Shown piece after piece: positions 29,179 to 36,947 of a stretch of 64,000 nucleotides of DNA. The notes under the pieces are model-generated. The model worked only from the letters and a program-made list of their open reading frames with translations. It was not told where the DNA came from and did not search any database. Origin of the DNA: Pseudomonadota bacterium. GTDB lineage: Bacteria > Pseudomonadota > Gammaproteobacteria > Burkholderiales > Burkholderiaceae_C. The translations under genes were made by a program, and so were the position numbers. Where the stretch lies: NCBI GenBank assembly GCA_020161775.1, contig JAIUOW010000006.1, positions 124,001 to 188,000 of the forward strand. Reading direction: 5' to 3'. Numbering within the stretch: the stretch's first letter is position 1; each line of letters begins with the position of its first letter.

Positions 29179-30006
29179 TCATTCGCCTTTGAATTGCGCG
29201 GGGCGCTTCTGCAAAAACGCTGTGACGCCTTCAATGTAGTCGTGCGTGCCGCCCAGCGCCGACTGGGTTTCGCGCTCCATGTCCAGCTGGCGGTCCAGGT
29301 CGTTGGATGCAGCGGCGCGCAGCAGCTTGCGCGTCTGCACCAGGGCCTGGGTGGGCATGACGGCCAGGCGATGGGCGAGCTTCATCGCGGCCTCCACGCA
29401 GTCCTGCCCCTCGGGCGCCACGTCCCAGATCATTCCCCACTCTTTCGCGTCTTTGGCCGACAGCTTGTCGCCAAGCATCGCGCAGCCCATGGCACGCGCC
29501 AGGCCCAGCTTCTTGATGAGGAACCAGGTGCCTCCGGCATCGGGCACCAGGCCAATCTTGCTGAAGGCCTGGATGAACGAAGCCGACGGCGCGGCAACGG
29601 CCAGATCGCAGGCCATGGCAATCGACACCCCCGCCCCGGCAGCCACGCCGTTGATGGCCGCCACCGTGGGCACCTTCAACGCCATCAGGCGGCGGGTGGT
29701 GGGGTTGAAGGCCTGCTCGATGATGGGGCCGGGGTCGGCGCGCCTGACCAGGTCGGGGCCGGGCGCAAAGTCAAACTCCGCCAGGTCAGCCCCCGCGCAA
29801 AAGCCGCGCCCGGCGCCGGTCAGCACCACGGCACGGATGGATTTGTCGGCCTCCACCCTGTCCAGCACGGCCCAGAGGTCATGGTGCATCTGGCGGGTAA
29901 AGCTGTTGAGCGCCTGCGGGCGGTTCAGCGTGACAAGGGCCACGACACCCTCGATGCGCAGCAAAACAGTGGAATCAGCCGGTACAGCGGCCATGGAAGC
30001 GGTCAT
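29179..30006 (-). CDS. paaG: PaaG 1,2-epoxyphenylacetyl-CoA isomerase (crotonase fold)
   Basis: A 275-residue crotonase-family enzyme of the phenylacetate pathway that converts ring-1,2-epoxyphenylacetyl-CoA to the oxepin. Oxyanion-hole blocks GAGRGFCAGADLAEF and AINGVAAGAGVSIAMACDLAVAAPSASFIQAFSKIGLVPDAGGTWFL are clear; the Asp in VPDAGGTW is the PaaG-type catalytic acid. The ATG at 30006 is chosen because AGGAG lies about 8 nt upstream. As first gene of paaG-paaI-paaK, its promoter probably overlaps the inverted repeat at 30035-30060. Confidence 0.92.
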   Translation of the reverse strand: MTASMAAVPADSTVLLRIEGVVALVTLNRPQALNSFTRQMHHDLWAVLDRVEADKSIRAVVLTGAGRGFCAGADLAEFDFAPGPDLVRRADPGPIIEQAFNPTTRRLMALKVPTVAAINGVAAGAGVSIAMACDLAVAAPSASFIQAFSKIGLVPDAGGTWFLIKKLGLARAMGCAMLGDKLSAKDAKEWGMIWDVAPEGQDCVEAAMKLAHRLAVMPTQALVQTRKLLRAAASNDLDRQLDMERETQSALGGTHDYIEGVTAFLQKRPAQFKGE

Positions 30007-30034
30007 TGAAATGTCTCCTGCGATGAAATCTACC

Positions 30035-30060
30035 ATTAACCAACCAATCGGTCGGTTAAT
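30035..30060. promoter_or_regulatory. TetR-type operator between paaG and enoyl-CoA hydratase
   Basis: A 26-bp imperfect palindrome: ATTAACC at one end, GGTTAAT at the other, and ACC/GGT inner half-sites around a central ATCG-like core; 22 of 26 bases are symmetric. It lies in the 107-bp gap between the divergent paaG and enoyl-CoA hydratase genes. TetR-family PaaR repressors of betaproteobacteria bind such sites and respond to phenylacetyl-CoA. The repressor gene itself is not in the window, so its identity is inferred. Confidence 0.65.
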
Positions 30061-30113
30061 GGTTTCCCTTGGTTATAGTCGCCCATTCCAACAGAGAACT
30101 CAGGAGCAAGTCC

Positions 30114-30893
30114 ATGGCCTACGAAATGATTGAAGTCCGCACCGAGGGCGGCAAGGTCGGCATCGTCACGCTGAACCGCCCCAAGCAGCTCAATGCGCTG
30201 AACAACCAGCTCATGGACGAACTGGGCGCGGCGCTGAAGGCCTTTGACGCCGACCCGGCCATCGGCTGCATGATCGTCACGGGCAGTGAAAAGGCCTTTG
30301 CCGCGGGCGCGGACATCGGCGCCATGGCGACCTACACCTTCGCCGACGTGTACAAGGGCGACTACATCACCCGCAACTGGGAAACCATCCGCGGCATCCG
30401 CAAGCCGGTGATTGCCGCCGTCAGCGGCTTCGCTTTGGGCGGCGGCTGCGAACTGGCCATGATGTGCGACTTCATCATCGCCGCCGACAACGCGAAGTTC
30501 GGCCAGCCGGAGATCAAGCTGGGCATCATCCCCGGCGCAGGCGGCACGCAGCGCCTGCCGCGCGCGGTGGGCAAGGCCAGGGCCATGGACCTGGCGCTCA
30601 CGGCGCGCATGATGGACGCGACGGAGGCCGAGCGCAGCGGCCTGGTCAGCCGGGTGGTGCCGCTGGACAAGCTGATGGACGAGGCGCTGGGCGCGGCGCT
30701 GGTGATCTGCGAGTTCTCCCAGATTGCGGTGATGGCGGCCAAGGAATCGGTCAACCGCGCGTTTGAGTCGGGATTGAGCGACGGCGTGATGTTCGAGCGG
30801 CGCATGTTCCACGCGCTGTTTGCCACCAGCGACCAGAAAGAGGGCATGGACGCCTTCGTGAACAAGCGCAAGGCCGCTTTCAGGCACGAATAG
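30114..30893 (+). CDS. Enoyl-CoA hydratase (PaaF-like)
   Basis: A 259-residue crotonase. Both catalytic glutamates are visible: Glu in [15 protein letters not shown] and Glu in [21 protein letters not shown]. It is therefore a true hydratase rather than an isomerase. The oxyanion motif [15 protein letters not shown] is also present. The ATG at 30114 follows AGGAGC by 6-7 nt. Its divergence from paaG across a shared operator suggests a role in phenylacetate ring-cleavage product oxidation (PaaF-like), though general beta-oxidation is possible. Confidence 0.9.
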   Translation: MAYEMIEVRTEGGKVGIVTLNRPKQLNALNNQLMDELGAALKAFDADPAIGCMIVTGSEKAFAAGADIGAMATYTFADVYKGDYITRNWETIRGIRKPVIAAVSGFALGGGCELAMMCDFIIAADNAKFGQPEIKLGIIPGAGGTQRLPRAVGKARAMDLALTARMMDATEAERSGLVSRVVPLDKLMDEALGAALVICEFSQIAVMAAKESVNRAFESGLSDGVMFERRMFHALFATSDQKEGMDAFVNKRKAAFRHE

Positions 30894-30915
30894 GCAGGGA
30901 CCGGCGCAGTCGCGC

Positions 30916-30921
30916 TATAAT
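30916..30921 (+). promoter_or_regulatory. -10 box of the tRNA gene
   Basis: A consensus TATAAT lies 11 bp before the 5' end of the tRNA. The -35 region is poor (near GGCAGG). Consistent with a strong, short-leader stable-RNA promoter. Confidence 0.65.
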
Positions 30922-30931
30922 TTTGGGCTTT

Positions 30932-31008
30932 GGCGCTTTAGCTCAGTCGGTTAGAGCGATGGAATCATAATCCACAGGTCCGCGGTTCGAATCCGTGAAG
31001 CGCCACCA
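30932..31008 (+). tRNA. tRNA with CAT anticodon (elongator Met, or Ile2)
   Basis: A 77-nt cloverleaf with encoded CCA: acceptor GGCGCTT/AAGCGCC, D-arm GCTC-loop-GAGC, anticodon loop ATCATAA (CAT), T-arm with TTCGAAT, ending ACCA. The anticodon stem has one mismatch (A opposite C at its top). CAT can mean elongator Met or lysidine-modified Ile2. It is not initiator-like, as the first acceptor pair is a normal G-C. It is the last host gene before the prophage. Confidence 0.93.
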
Positions 31009-31015
31009 GACTCCC

Positions 31016-31048
31016 AAGCCTTGCAGGTCCTGCCTGCAAGGCTTTTTT
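31016..31048 (+). terminator. Intrinsic terminator after the tRNA
   Basis: A perfect 12-bp stem (AAGCCTTGCAGG / CCTGCAAGGCTT) with a 5-nt loop, followed by a T-run. It ends 2 bp before the proposed prophage boundary. Confidence 0.9.
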
Positions 31049-31072
31049 CATGCTCGGTCAATAGCGCGCCGC

Positions 31073-31193
31073 GCGCTTTGGCACCAATTTACGTCGCCTT
31101 TGGCACCTTTTAACGCGCCTTTGGCACCGCTTTAACTGCCCGGATTTACGCCCGCTTTGGCACTTTTACGCGGCTTTGGCACCAAAGTTACAG
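31073..31193. repeat. Five direct end repeats (transposase binding-site array)
   Basis: Five same-orientation copies of a core TTTGGCAC begin at 31077, 31099, 31120, 31156 and 31175. The fuller unit is roughly CGCNTTTGGCACCNNTTTAACG. Spacings are 22, 21, 36 and 19 bp, about two helical turns with one longer gap. Copies 2 and 3 are followed by TTTAAC, and copy 5 by GTTACAG. Multiple transposase sites at each end are a defining property of Mu-type elements. Confidence 0.8.
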
Positions 31194-31229
31194 CCTCACC
31201 CCTGATTTCAGCCGCCCCAGAAGCACAAA

Positions 31230-31249
31230 GGCCAGCCCCAAGGCTGGCC
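31230..31249 (-). terminator. Terminator at the end of the leftward late operon
   Basis: Read leftward, an 8-bp stem GGCCAGCC/GGCTGGCC with a 4-nt loop is followed by TTTGTGCTT. It lies 22 bp past the last late gene and would stop late transcription before the end repeats and the host tRNA. Confidence 0.75.
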
Positions 31250-31271
31250 CTCAAACCAGGGTGCGGGCTTG

Positions 31272-31502
31272 TCAGAGTTCGGGGTGCTGCTGGCGCTCCG
31301 CAGCCGTCAGGCCACCCAACATGCTGAGACCTAGCAGCAAGCCCTGCGCGACCGGCCCAAGGTCGCCGCTGTAGCCCCAGTTGAGCTGGTCCAGAGCCGC
31401 CCGCTCGGCGTGGCCGTCGAGCGCCCGCTCCAGGCGCTTCAGCAGCTCCCTGCAGGTTGCCTGGTTGGCTGCGTAGGCTTGGGCGGCTGTCTTGTTTGGC
31501 AT
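31272..31502 (-). CDS. Small phage protein of unknown function (76 aa)
   Basis: A 76-residue protein beginning MPNKTAAQAYAANQATCREL. It is mostly helical, with a basic amphipathic N-terminal half (LLKRLERALDGHAERAALDQL) and a hydrophobic stretch (GPVAQGLLLGLSMLGGLTAAE). I do not recognise the family. The ATG at 31502 is preferred over an upstream in-frame ATG (31586) because the preceding residues look non-coding. It is the last leftward gene of the prophage, next to the methyltransferase. Confidence 0.55.
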   Translation of the reverse strand: MPNKTAAQAYAANQATCRELLKRLERALDGHAERAALDQLNWGYSGDLGPVAQGLLLGLSMLGGLTAAERQQHPEL

Positions 31503-31593
31503 GGTCGGCTCCGTGTTTCGATGGCACCAGTACCGCTCTGTTCGGCCCCGCCAGCAAGCGCGCCGACAGGTGTCAGACCACGGCACTCGGGCA

Positions 31594-32433
31594 CTACCAG
31601 TTGCGGATCAGCAGCTCGCCCTTTTCGGACCGCCCGCGCCCTGATCCACCCACCGTGTATCGGATGGCCAGGCGGCGCGTCTTGAACCCCTTGAAGGCCT
31701 CGCGCATCTCAGGGATGTCGTTCACGCTGACGATTGCCTTGCCCTGGATCGACCGCATCAGCTCGGCCATGCGGTGGTACTGATCGAGCCCAAAACCCAC
31801 CCCGTAGCCCTCGGTCGCCCAGTAAGGCGGATCGCAGTAAAACAGCGTGTGTGGCCGGTCATAGCGCGTCATGCAGGCCGCCCAGTCCATGTGCTCGATC
31901 ACGACCCTGGACAGCCGAAGGTGGGCGGCACTCAAGTCCTCCTCAATGCGCAGCAGGTTCAGCGCCTGGCTGGACGTGGTGGCCACCCCGAAGGTCTGGC
32001 CGTCCACCTTGGCCCCGAAGGCCAGCTTTTGCAGGTAAAAGAAGCGTGCCGCCCGCTGGATATCCGTCAGGGTCTCAGGCGGCGTGGCCTGAGCCCACTC
32101 GAACAGCTTGCGGCTGGACAAGGCCCAGCGGAACTGCCGGACGAACTCCTCCAGATGGTGGCGCACCACGCGATACAGGTTCACCAGGTCGGCGTTGACA
32201 TCGTTCAACACCTCAACCTTTGAAGGCACTTTGTTAAAGAGCAAGGCCGCTGCACCAGCAAACGGCTCCACATAGCAAGTATGCGGATCGAACCACGGCA
32301 GTATCTCTGCCACCAGGCGACGCTTGCCGCCTATCCACGGGATGATCGGCTGGGCCTTGAGGCCCATTCCCATCACCGCATCGTCAAACAACATGCCGGC
32401 GTCGGCCGGCGTCCCACTACTGACAGTTTTCAT
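31594..32433 (-). CDS. Dam-type DNA adenine-N6 methyltransferase
   Basis: A 279-residue D12-class methyltransferase. The N-terminal SAM-binding motif PWIGGKRRLVAEI is at 32-44, with EPFAGAAALLFNK near 56-68, NDVNADLVNLYRVVR, and the catalytic DPPYWATEGYG at 201-211. It transfers a methyl group to adenine N6, the probable site being GATC-like by family. It sits at the distal end of the late operon, a position comparable to mom in phage Mu, so DNA protection from restriction is a likely role. Confidence 0.9.
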   Translation of the reverse strand: MKTVSSGTPADAGMLFDDAVMGMGLKAQPIIPWIGGKRRLVAEILPWFDPHTCYVEPFAGAAALLFNKVPSKVEVLNDVNADLVNLYRVVRHHLEEFVRQFRWALSSRKLFEWAQATPPETLTDIQRAARFFYLQKLAFGAKVDGQTFGVATTSSQALNLLRIEEDLSAAHLRLSRVVIEHMDWAACMTRYDRPHTLFYCDPPYWATEGYGVGFGLDQYHRMAELMRSIQGKAIVSVNDIPEMREAFKGFKTRRLAIRYTVGGSGRGRSEKGELLIRNW

Positions 32434-32567
32434 ACGATCCCGACTTTTCTTTAACTACACTCCCCTTCACCTGGTACCGGGTGGCGGGGCCTTAGGTCGA
32501 AACCGTGGATACACACGGCAGTAGGTGGACGGGGGAGCGCTGCAACGCCGACCCGTCCGCCCCGTCT

Positions 32568-33056
32568 TTATTGAGGTGCGGCACCTCCCGGCTCAGTGAC
32601 CACGGCACCAGGCAACGCAGCCAGATGCTCGAACAGTCGGTGCGGGTGCCACTCCCACGGGCGCTCAAGGCCACGTGCAGCGGCCAGAGCCTCGGTGCAG
32701 AAGATCCAGCGCGAGTAACTCACGCGCCACGGCAGCACGAAGCCAAACAAGCTGATCCAGTCGTATGGGCGGCCCATGTGGGCCATGAAATACTCCACCG
32801 ACCCACTGATCTCCTGACGCGTGGCCGGAACAGTCACCAGCACCCACCGGCCACTGTAAAAATCGATGTCCTTGGCACGCACACCACCGTCTCGGAAGCT
32901 GGATGACAAGCCCTTGCCGTTGGGCGCGATCTGCTCGCCGTGACTGAATCGGCCACGCGTACGTGGCCACCGGCATACCAGCTGATCAAACAGGCGGGCC
33001 TTGCTGTTCTCGGCCTTGCGGCCTTTGTAGAAGGCGTATGTGATCGTGTCGCTCAT
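32568..33056 (-). CDS. YiiX-like permuted papain-type hydrolase, phage-associated
   Basis: A 162-residue protein with the layout of permuted NlpC/P60 (YiiX/YaeF) enzymes: a His early in GRFSHGEQIA near 35-44, a beta-rich core (RWVLVTVPATRQ), the segment YFMAHMGRPYDWISLFGFVL, and a Cys late in WIFCTEALAAARGL (about 119-130), followed by PHRLFEHLA. The expected His-before-Cys order supports the call. It may be a tail-associated peptidoglycan or lipid hydrolase. Its start overlaps the fibre gene stop. Confidence 0.6.
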   Translation of the reverse strand: MSDTITYAFYKGRKAENSKARLFDQLVCRWPRTRGRFSHGEQIAPNGKGLSSSFRDGGVRAKDIDFYSGRWVLVTVPATRQEISGSVEYFMAHMGRPYDWISLFGFVLPWRVSYSRWIFCTEALAAARGLERPWEWHPHRLFEHLAALPGAVVTEPGGAAPQ

Positions 33057-34276
33057 GATTCGACCTCTTCAAGCATTTCGGCCGCGCTCAGCAGGCGCGG
33101 TGCTGTGGCGACCTGCTGCACGATGCCGTTGATGTGCCAAAACCCGTTGGCGCTGCCTACGCGCACAGTGCCCAAAGCGGGCAGCGTGGTCAGGTTGCCC
33201 GCCACAGCGTCCAACACAGCGGTGCCGCTGGCGGCGAACCGCATCAGGCCTGCCGCGCGGCTGTAGCCGATGGCGTACTTGCGGAACTCGCCAGGTGTGC
33301 CAGCGGCAACCTTGTTCGCGGTGTTGATCGCACCGTCGAAAATCTGGCCCTCGATCTGGCCGTCGGGCTGCTTGTTGATCGTGACAACAGCGCCATCGTC
33401 GCCCTCTATGCGCAACAGCATGGGATAGCCGGGTGTCGCGTCGGGGTACGGCTCCTGCGCCGTGACTATCAACGTCCATTCATCGCCGTCCAGGTCGAGG
33501 GCCGCTAGGTCGGTGCAGGTCAGCGAGTCGGCGGTGCGGGTAAGTGGACCACCAGGCGTCAATATGAGGGACGTTGATCGCGCGCCCACCTGGTAATCAA
33601 CGCAGCCGAAGTAATGCCCTGTGCCCGCTGCCGGCGTGCCGGCAATGATCATGCCGAAGTAGCCGGCGCTGGCCGTCGTCGTCGCGGGTGTGCCGTACTG
33701 GATGATCTCAGCCAGACCACCACCGTGATCAATCAGCTCAGCCGTGCCGACTGTCGTATTAATCGACATGGCGTCAAGATCGACAAAAGTGCGGGCAAAA
33801 AAGTTCGCGCCGCCAGACGACACTTCACAGACCAGACGTGGATCAGCGGCATCGCCCAGGCGGGCAAACCAGCGCAGCGTTTCCGGCACGCCAGCCGTGT
33901 GGGCAAAACCGTTTTGGTAGCAGTAGCTCCCGGTGCCGGCGGCCAGGAATCCCATCGGATCGCCAGACGGACCGAGCGCGCCGGGCGCGGCTGTGAGCGT
34001 CGTAACGCCGTCCGTTTGCCAGGCACCGCCCGGATGCACAGGCGTCACGCCATTCTGCGCGCGATTCTGACGGCCGCCCTCGATTACCACGCCCTGGCCC
34101 ACGTTGATGCGCGGCGCGCTAGCAGGCACGATCAGGCCGCTGCCGTCAATCCGTGAGCCATTGGCACCACCAGTGGCCACCCACGGCCACGGCGCCTTGG
34201 TGTCGCACGCATTGAAGCGCCACCGCTTGAGGCTACGCGACGTGCGCGCCTGGCCACCGAAGATGGTCGCGGTCAT
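33053..34276 (-). CDS. Phage tail fibre / spike-type structural protein
   Basis: A 407-residue protein starting MTATIFGGQARTSRSLKRWR. The middle contains the fibre-type motif VDYQVGARSTSLILTPGG followed by PLTRTADSL, which in many phage fibres precedes a LamG/concanavalin-like sugar-binding domain; here that domain would be WTLIVTAQEPYPDATPG to TLPALGTVRVGSANGFW. It probably contributes to host recognition. The ATG at 34276 overlaps the previous stop (ATGA); the longer upstream reading is the shadow of the neighbouring gene. Confidence 0.7.
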   Translation of the reverse strand: MTATIFGGQARTSRSLKRWRFNACDTKAPWPWVATGGANGSRIDGSGLIVPASAPRINVGQGVVIEGGRQNRAQNGVTPVHPGGAWQTDGVTTLTAAPGALGPSGDPMGFLAAGTGSYCYQNGFAHTAGVPETLRWFARLGDAADPRLVCEVSSGGANFFARTFVDLDAMSINTTVGTAELIDHGGGLAEIIQYGTPATTTASAGYFGMIIAGTPAAGTGHYFGCVDYQVGARSTSLILTPGGPLTRTADSLTCTDLAALDLDGDEWTLIVTAQEPYPDATPGYPMLLRIEGDDGAVVTINKQPDGQIEGQIFDGAINTANKVAAGTPGEFRKYAIGYSRAAGLMRFAASGTAVLDAVAGNLTTLPALGTVRVGSANGFWHINGIVQQVATAPRLLSAAEMLEEVES

Positions 34277-34740
34277 CAGGCGCCCCCGTACACCGCGGGC
34301 CAGTCGCCCGTCCAGTCGTAGGCCAGCGGCTCGGCGCTGGCCATGACGGCGCCGCGATGCATCTCCGCCGTGGCGAAGATCGCAGCCTCCTGCGCGGATG
34401 CGGCCGCGAAGATGGCCACCGCCCAAGCCTGCGACATGGTGACAAACGTGCCGTCCATCGTTTTCCAGGGCACCGCTGGCACGCCAGCACCAGCCACCAC
34501 CAGCGCGATCTGCTGGGTCTTGCTCTTGAGATCGCTGTGAAACCACTTCGTGACCTCGCCCACTGTGACCTGGTAGCCGCCCGTGTCGCTCAGACGCTCG
34601 CGGTGCGCCTTGATGCGCTCCCACACCGCAGCACGTGCGTTCGCCACGCTGTTGTCAATCTCCTGCTGCGCAATCCATGCCGCCTCTTCCTCAAGGGTCA
34701 TGTCGCGCTGCCCGGTCGGCGTCGCAATTTGCAAGGGCAT
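34276..34740 (-). CDS. DUF4376-like phage protein (tail-fibre associated)
   Basis: A 154-residue protein with AAVWERIKAHRERLSDTGGYQVTVGEVTKWFHSDLKSKTQQIAL in its middle, the typical DUF4376 core, followed by VPAVPWKTMDGTFVTMSQAWAVAIFAAA. Such proteins lie next to fibre genes and may chaperone fibres. AAGGAG sits 6 nt before the ATG at 34740. It lies between two fibre genes. Confidence 0.72.
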   Translation of the reverse strand: MPLQIATPTGQRDMTLEEEAAWIAQQEIDNSVANARAAVWERIKAHRERLSDTGGYQVTVGEVTKWFHSDLKSKTQQIALVVAGAGVPAVPWKTMDGTFVTMSQAWAVAIFAAASAQEAAIFATAEMHRGAVMASAEPLAYDWTGDWPAVYGGA

Positions 34741-34750
34741 GTCCGTCTCC

Positions 34751-36067
34751 TTATGCGTTGGGCACGGCGTACAAACGCATCGTGCAAGTGATGGTCCCGC
34801 TGTCCGCGAACAGCTGGATGCCGGTGAGCGCACCGGTTCCCTGGTTCATGGCGTTACCAAAACAGCCTGAAATTTCGGTACGCACCGACGCCCCGCGCCA
34901 TGTCACCAGCTTGGTGATCGCAGTGTTGGCAGGCCGGGTGATGCGCAGGGTGAGCGTGAAGCTGTTGGAGGCGCCATTGCCGCAGTTCAGGATTGGCACA
35001 TACGAAGACGGTGCGCCGCTGCCAGCAGTCGAACTCACCCCAAGCGTAGAAGCATCCGACGACTGGGTGTACTGATAAGTCGAGGTCGAGACAACCGAGC
35101 CGCCAAGCTCAAAACGCATACGCAATTCGGCGTTGTTCACCGAAGTGACGCCGGACACCACAAGGTCGTAGACATCGGCCGCACCGTCCAGCCCGGTGTT
35201 GAGCAGCGCAGCTGCAGCCGCTGTCGCAGTTACAGACGCGACTGGAGCACTGCTAACGCCGCCCAACAGCCGTAGCGTGACGGTGGTGCCATCGCTTTGC
35301 ACAAGGCCCAAGCCGCCCACGGGTACAGTGCCCACGCCATCGACGGTCACGGCATGGCCGGGCGCATCGACCAGCGTGGAGAACCCGTTACCGAGCGTTG
35401 CTGCCGGGTCGGGATCGAGCGTGATGGTGTCGGTGCAGCGCAGCGTGGCGCCCAGGTCGGCGGCGGTGATGGTGCCGTTGGCGCTGCGCGCTTGCACCAG
35501 GCTGCGCACCTCGGCATCCTCACCCTGCGGCCCTTCAATGCCCTGCGGCCCGCGAACGCCAGACACCGCGATCACCCAGTCGCTTTTCTCGGTGGCGGTG
35601 CCCGCGGCCGTACAGGCGATCGTCAAGCCGGTACCGGCGTAAGCACCCACGGTGCCGTAGATGAACACGTTGGCGTCCGACGCGCTCACCGCCACGATGT
35701 TGTGGTTCAGCGGGAACTGCTTGCCGGCCTGCGTCACAAACACCTTGTTCCCCAGGCCCGGTGTCAGGGCCGTCGCGCTGGTGCCCTGCAGACCTTGTGC
35801 GGCGCTCGTCGCTGCCACCGCTGCGGCCACCGCCTCGTCACGCGCTTCGTCGGCCTCGCCTGCGGCTGTCACCGCGATCTCGGTGGCCTCGTCCACGTCA
35901 GACTTGTTTGACGCAACCCCCGTGGCCAGCGCCACCAGGTCGATGGCCAGATTGCCCAGCGCGGGGATGTAGCCATAGCCGATGAATCGATACCCATCGG
36001 CCGCAGTGACGTTGGCCGGGTCACTTGTGTACTCGTGGCCGTTGAGGGTGAAGGTGAAGTAAGCCAT
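34751..36067 (-). CDS. Tail fibre protein with short collagen-like segment
   Basis: A 438-residue structural protein. The N-terminus (MAYFTFTLNGHEYTSDPAN) is likely a tail-attachment domain. It is followed by an Ala/Glu-rich heptad region (about 55-90), a collagen-like GPQGIEGPQGED near 175-186, a beta-rich stretch (DTITLDPDPAATLGNGFSTLVDAPGHAVTVDG), and a C-terminal Thr/Ser-rich beta domain. The build matches trimeric siphophage fibres. Function is assigned from composition and position. Confidence 0.7.
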   Translation of the reverse strand: MAYFTFTLNGHEYTSDPANVTAADGYRFIGYGYIPALGNLAIDLVALATGVASNKSDVDEATEIAVTAAGEADEARDEAVAAAVAATSAAQGLQGTSATALTPGLGNKVFVTQAGKQFPLNHNIVAVSASDANVFIYGTVGAYAGTGLTIACTAAGTATEKSDWVIAVSGVRGPQGIEGPQGEDAEVRSLVQARSANGTITAADLGATLRCTDTITLDPDPAATLGNGFSTLVDAPGHAVTVDGVGTVPVGGLGLVQSDGTTVTLRLLGGVSSAPVASVTATAAAAALLNTGLDGAADVYDLVVSGVTSVNNAELRMRFELGGSVVSTSTYQYTQSSDASTLGVSSTAGSGAPSSYVPILNCGNGASNSFTLTLRITRPANTAITKLVTWRGASVRTEISGCFGNAMNQGTGALTGIQLFADSGTITCTMRLYAVPNA

Positions 36068-36076
36068 AGATGCCTC

Positions 36077-36946
36077 TCAGAACTGCTCTGCAATCTCAAT
36101 CGCCATCGCGTACTCAAGCGGCAGCGGATGCACAGGTGGTGTGATGCTTTCCGCCACCGCCATGAAGCTCTGCTTGGGCAGAATCGCAGCCGGCGCGTCG
36201 GTGTCGTAGATGAAGAAGAAGGGGCGCGTCACGCCCAGCTCGCGCACCATCTCAAAGAATCCGCCGTAGGTCTCGGCGCGGTCCAGGTGCTCCAGCTGCA
36301 TGCGCGTGGTGCGGTAGCTCTTTCGCCGGTCGGCAAACATCGGGCCGCCGCGTGCCCTGGTCTTGGTGGATGGATCCACGTAGAACGGCACCTGGACGCC
36401 GCGCGAGACGTTGTACCGGGGCCGAAGGATGGGGGCAACCACCACATGGCCGATATCCACCCAGCCATCCGTGTTGTCTGTGAAGTCCAGCTCCACCTTG
36501 ACATAGCGGCCCAGCACGTCGGCCGAGCCCACATGCATCCAGGGCGGCATGCGGCCCACCGCCTGCTCCGGGTCAATGCGGCCGTCAATCCACGAAACGT
36601 GGCCCCAGGGCAGACTGCCCCACGGGTAAATCTCGCCCCAGAACTCTTTCCAGCCGCTGTCCATCACCACGTCCGTGAAGCCGGCGTCGCTGGCCACCCG
36701 CACGCGCGCCTTGTCGCCGATCTGGGCGTTGTGAAAGGGCAGCGCCAGCACCTGCAGGTTGCGCGTCTTGCCCAGGTCGATCACAAACTGCGAATCGGCC
36801 AGATCCAGACTCGGGCAGCGGGCCATCTCGCTGAGCACCTCGCCCTGCAGCTTGTTCAGGTCGATCCACTCCGCGCCCGTGAAAGTGGGCGTCACCACGC
36901 TGGTGGGTTGGGTCCAGTTGGGAAAGCAAAACGCTACAGCGGCCAT
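36077..36946 (-). CDS. Phage tail protein, distal tail or tip component (289 aa)
   Basis: A 289-residue soluble protein with no obvious catalytic motif, rich in Trp and Pro (SGWKEFWGEIYPWGSLPWGHVSW), with beta-type segments DSQFVIDLGKTRNLQVLALPF and YVKVELDFTDNTDGWVDIGHVV. Its position between the long hub-like gene and the fibre gene, downstream of the tape measure, fits a distal tail or tip protein of the B3-type module. I recognise the context, not a named family. Confidence 0.6.
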   Translation of the reverse strand: MAAVAFCFPNWTQPTSVVTPTFTGAEWIDLNKLQGEVLSEMARCPSLDLADSQFVIDLGKTRNLQVLALPFHNAQIGDKARVRVASDAGFTDVVMDSGWKEFWGEIYPWGSLPWGHVSWIDGRIDPEQAVGRMPPWMHVGSADVLGRYVKVELDFTDNTDGWVDIGHVVVAPILRPRYNVSRGVQVPFYVDPSTKTRARGGPMFADRRKSYRTTRMQLEHLDRAETYGGFFEMVRELGVTRPFFFIYDTDAPAAILPKQSFMAVAESITPPVHPLPLEYAMAIEIAEQF

Positions 36947-36947
36947 G

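Noticed and set aside
30932-31008. The tRNA as an attB site for site-specific integration
   Set aside because: No tyrosine or serine integrase is seen, and the element has a DDE transposase with end repeats; the proposed boundary lies outside the tRNA and its terminator.
31073-31193. The TTTGGCAC repeats as a CRISPR array
   Set aside because: Repeats are too short and spacers of 11-28 bp are irregular; no cas genes. Position at the prophage end fits transposase sites.
33053-34624. A longer N-terminus for the fibre gene starting at 34624
   Set aside because: The extra region is an off-frame reading of the DUF4376-like gene; the ATG at 34276 overlaps that gene's stop as elsewhere in the operon.
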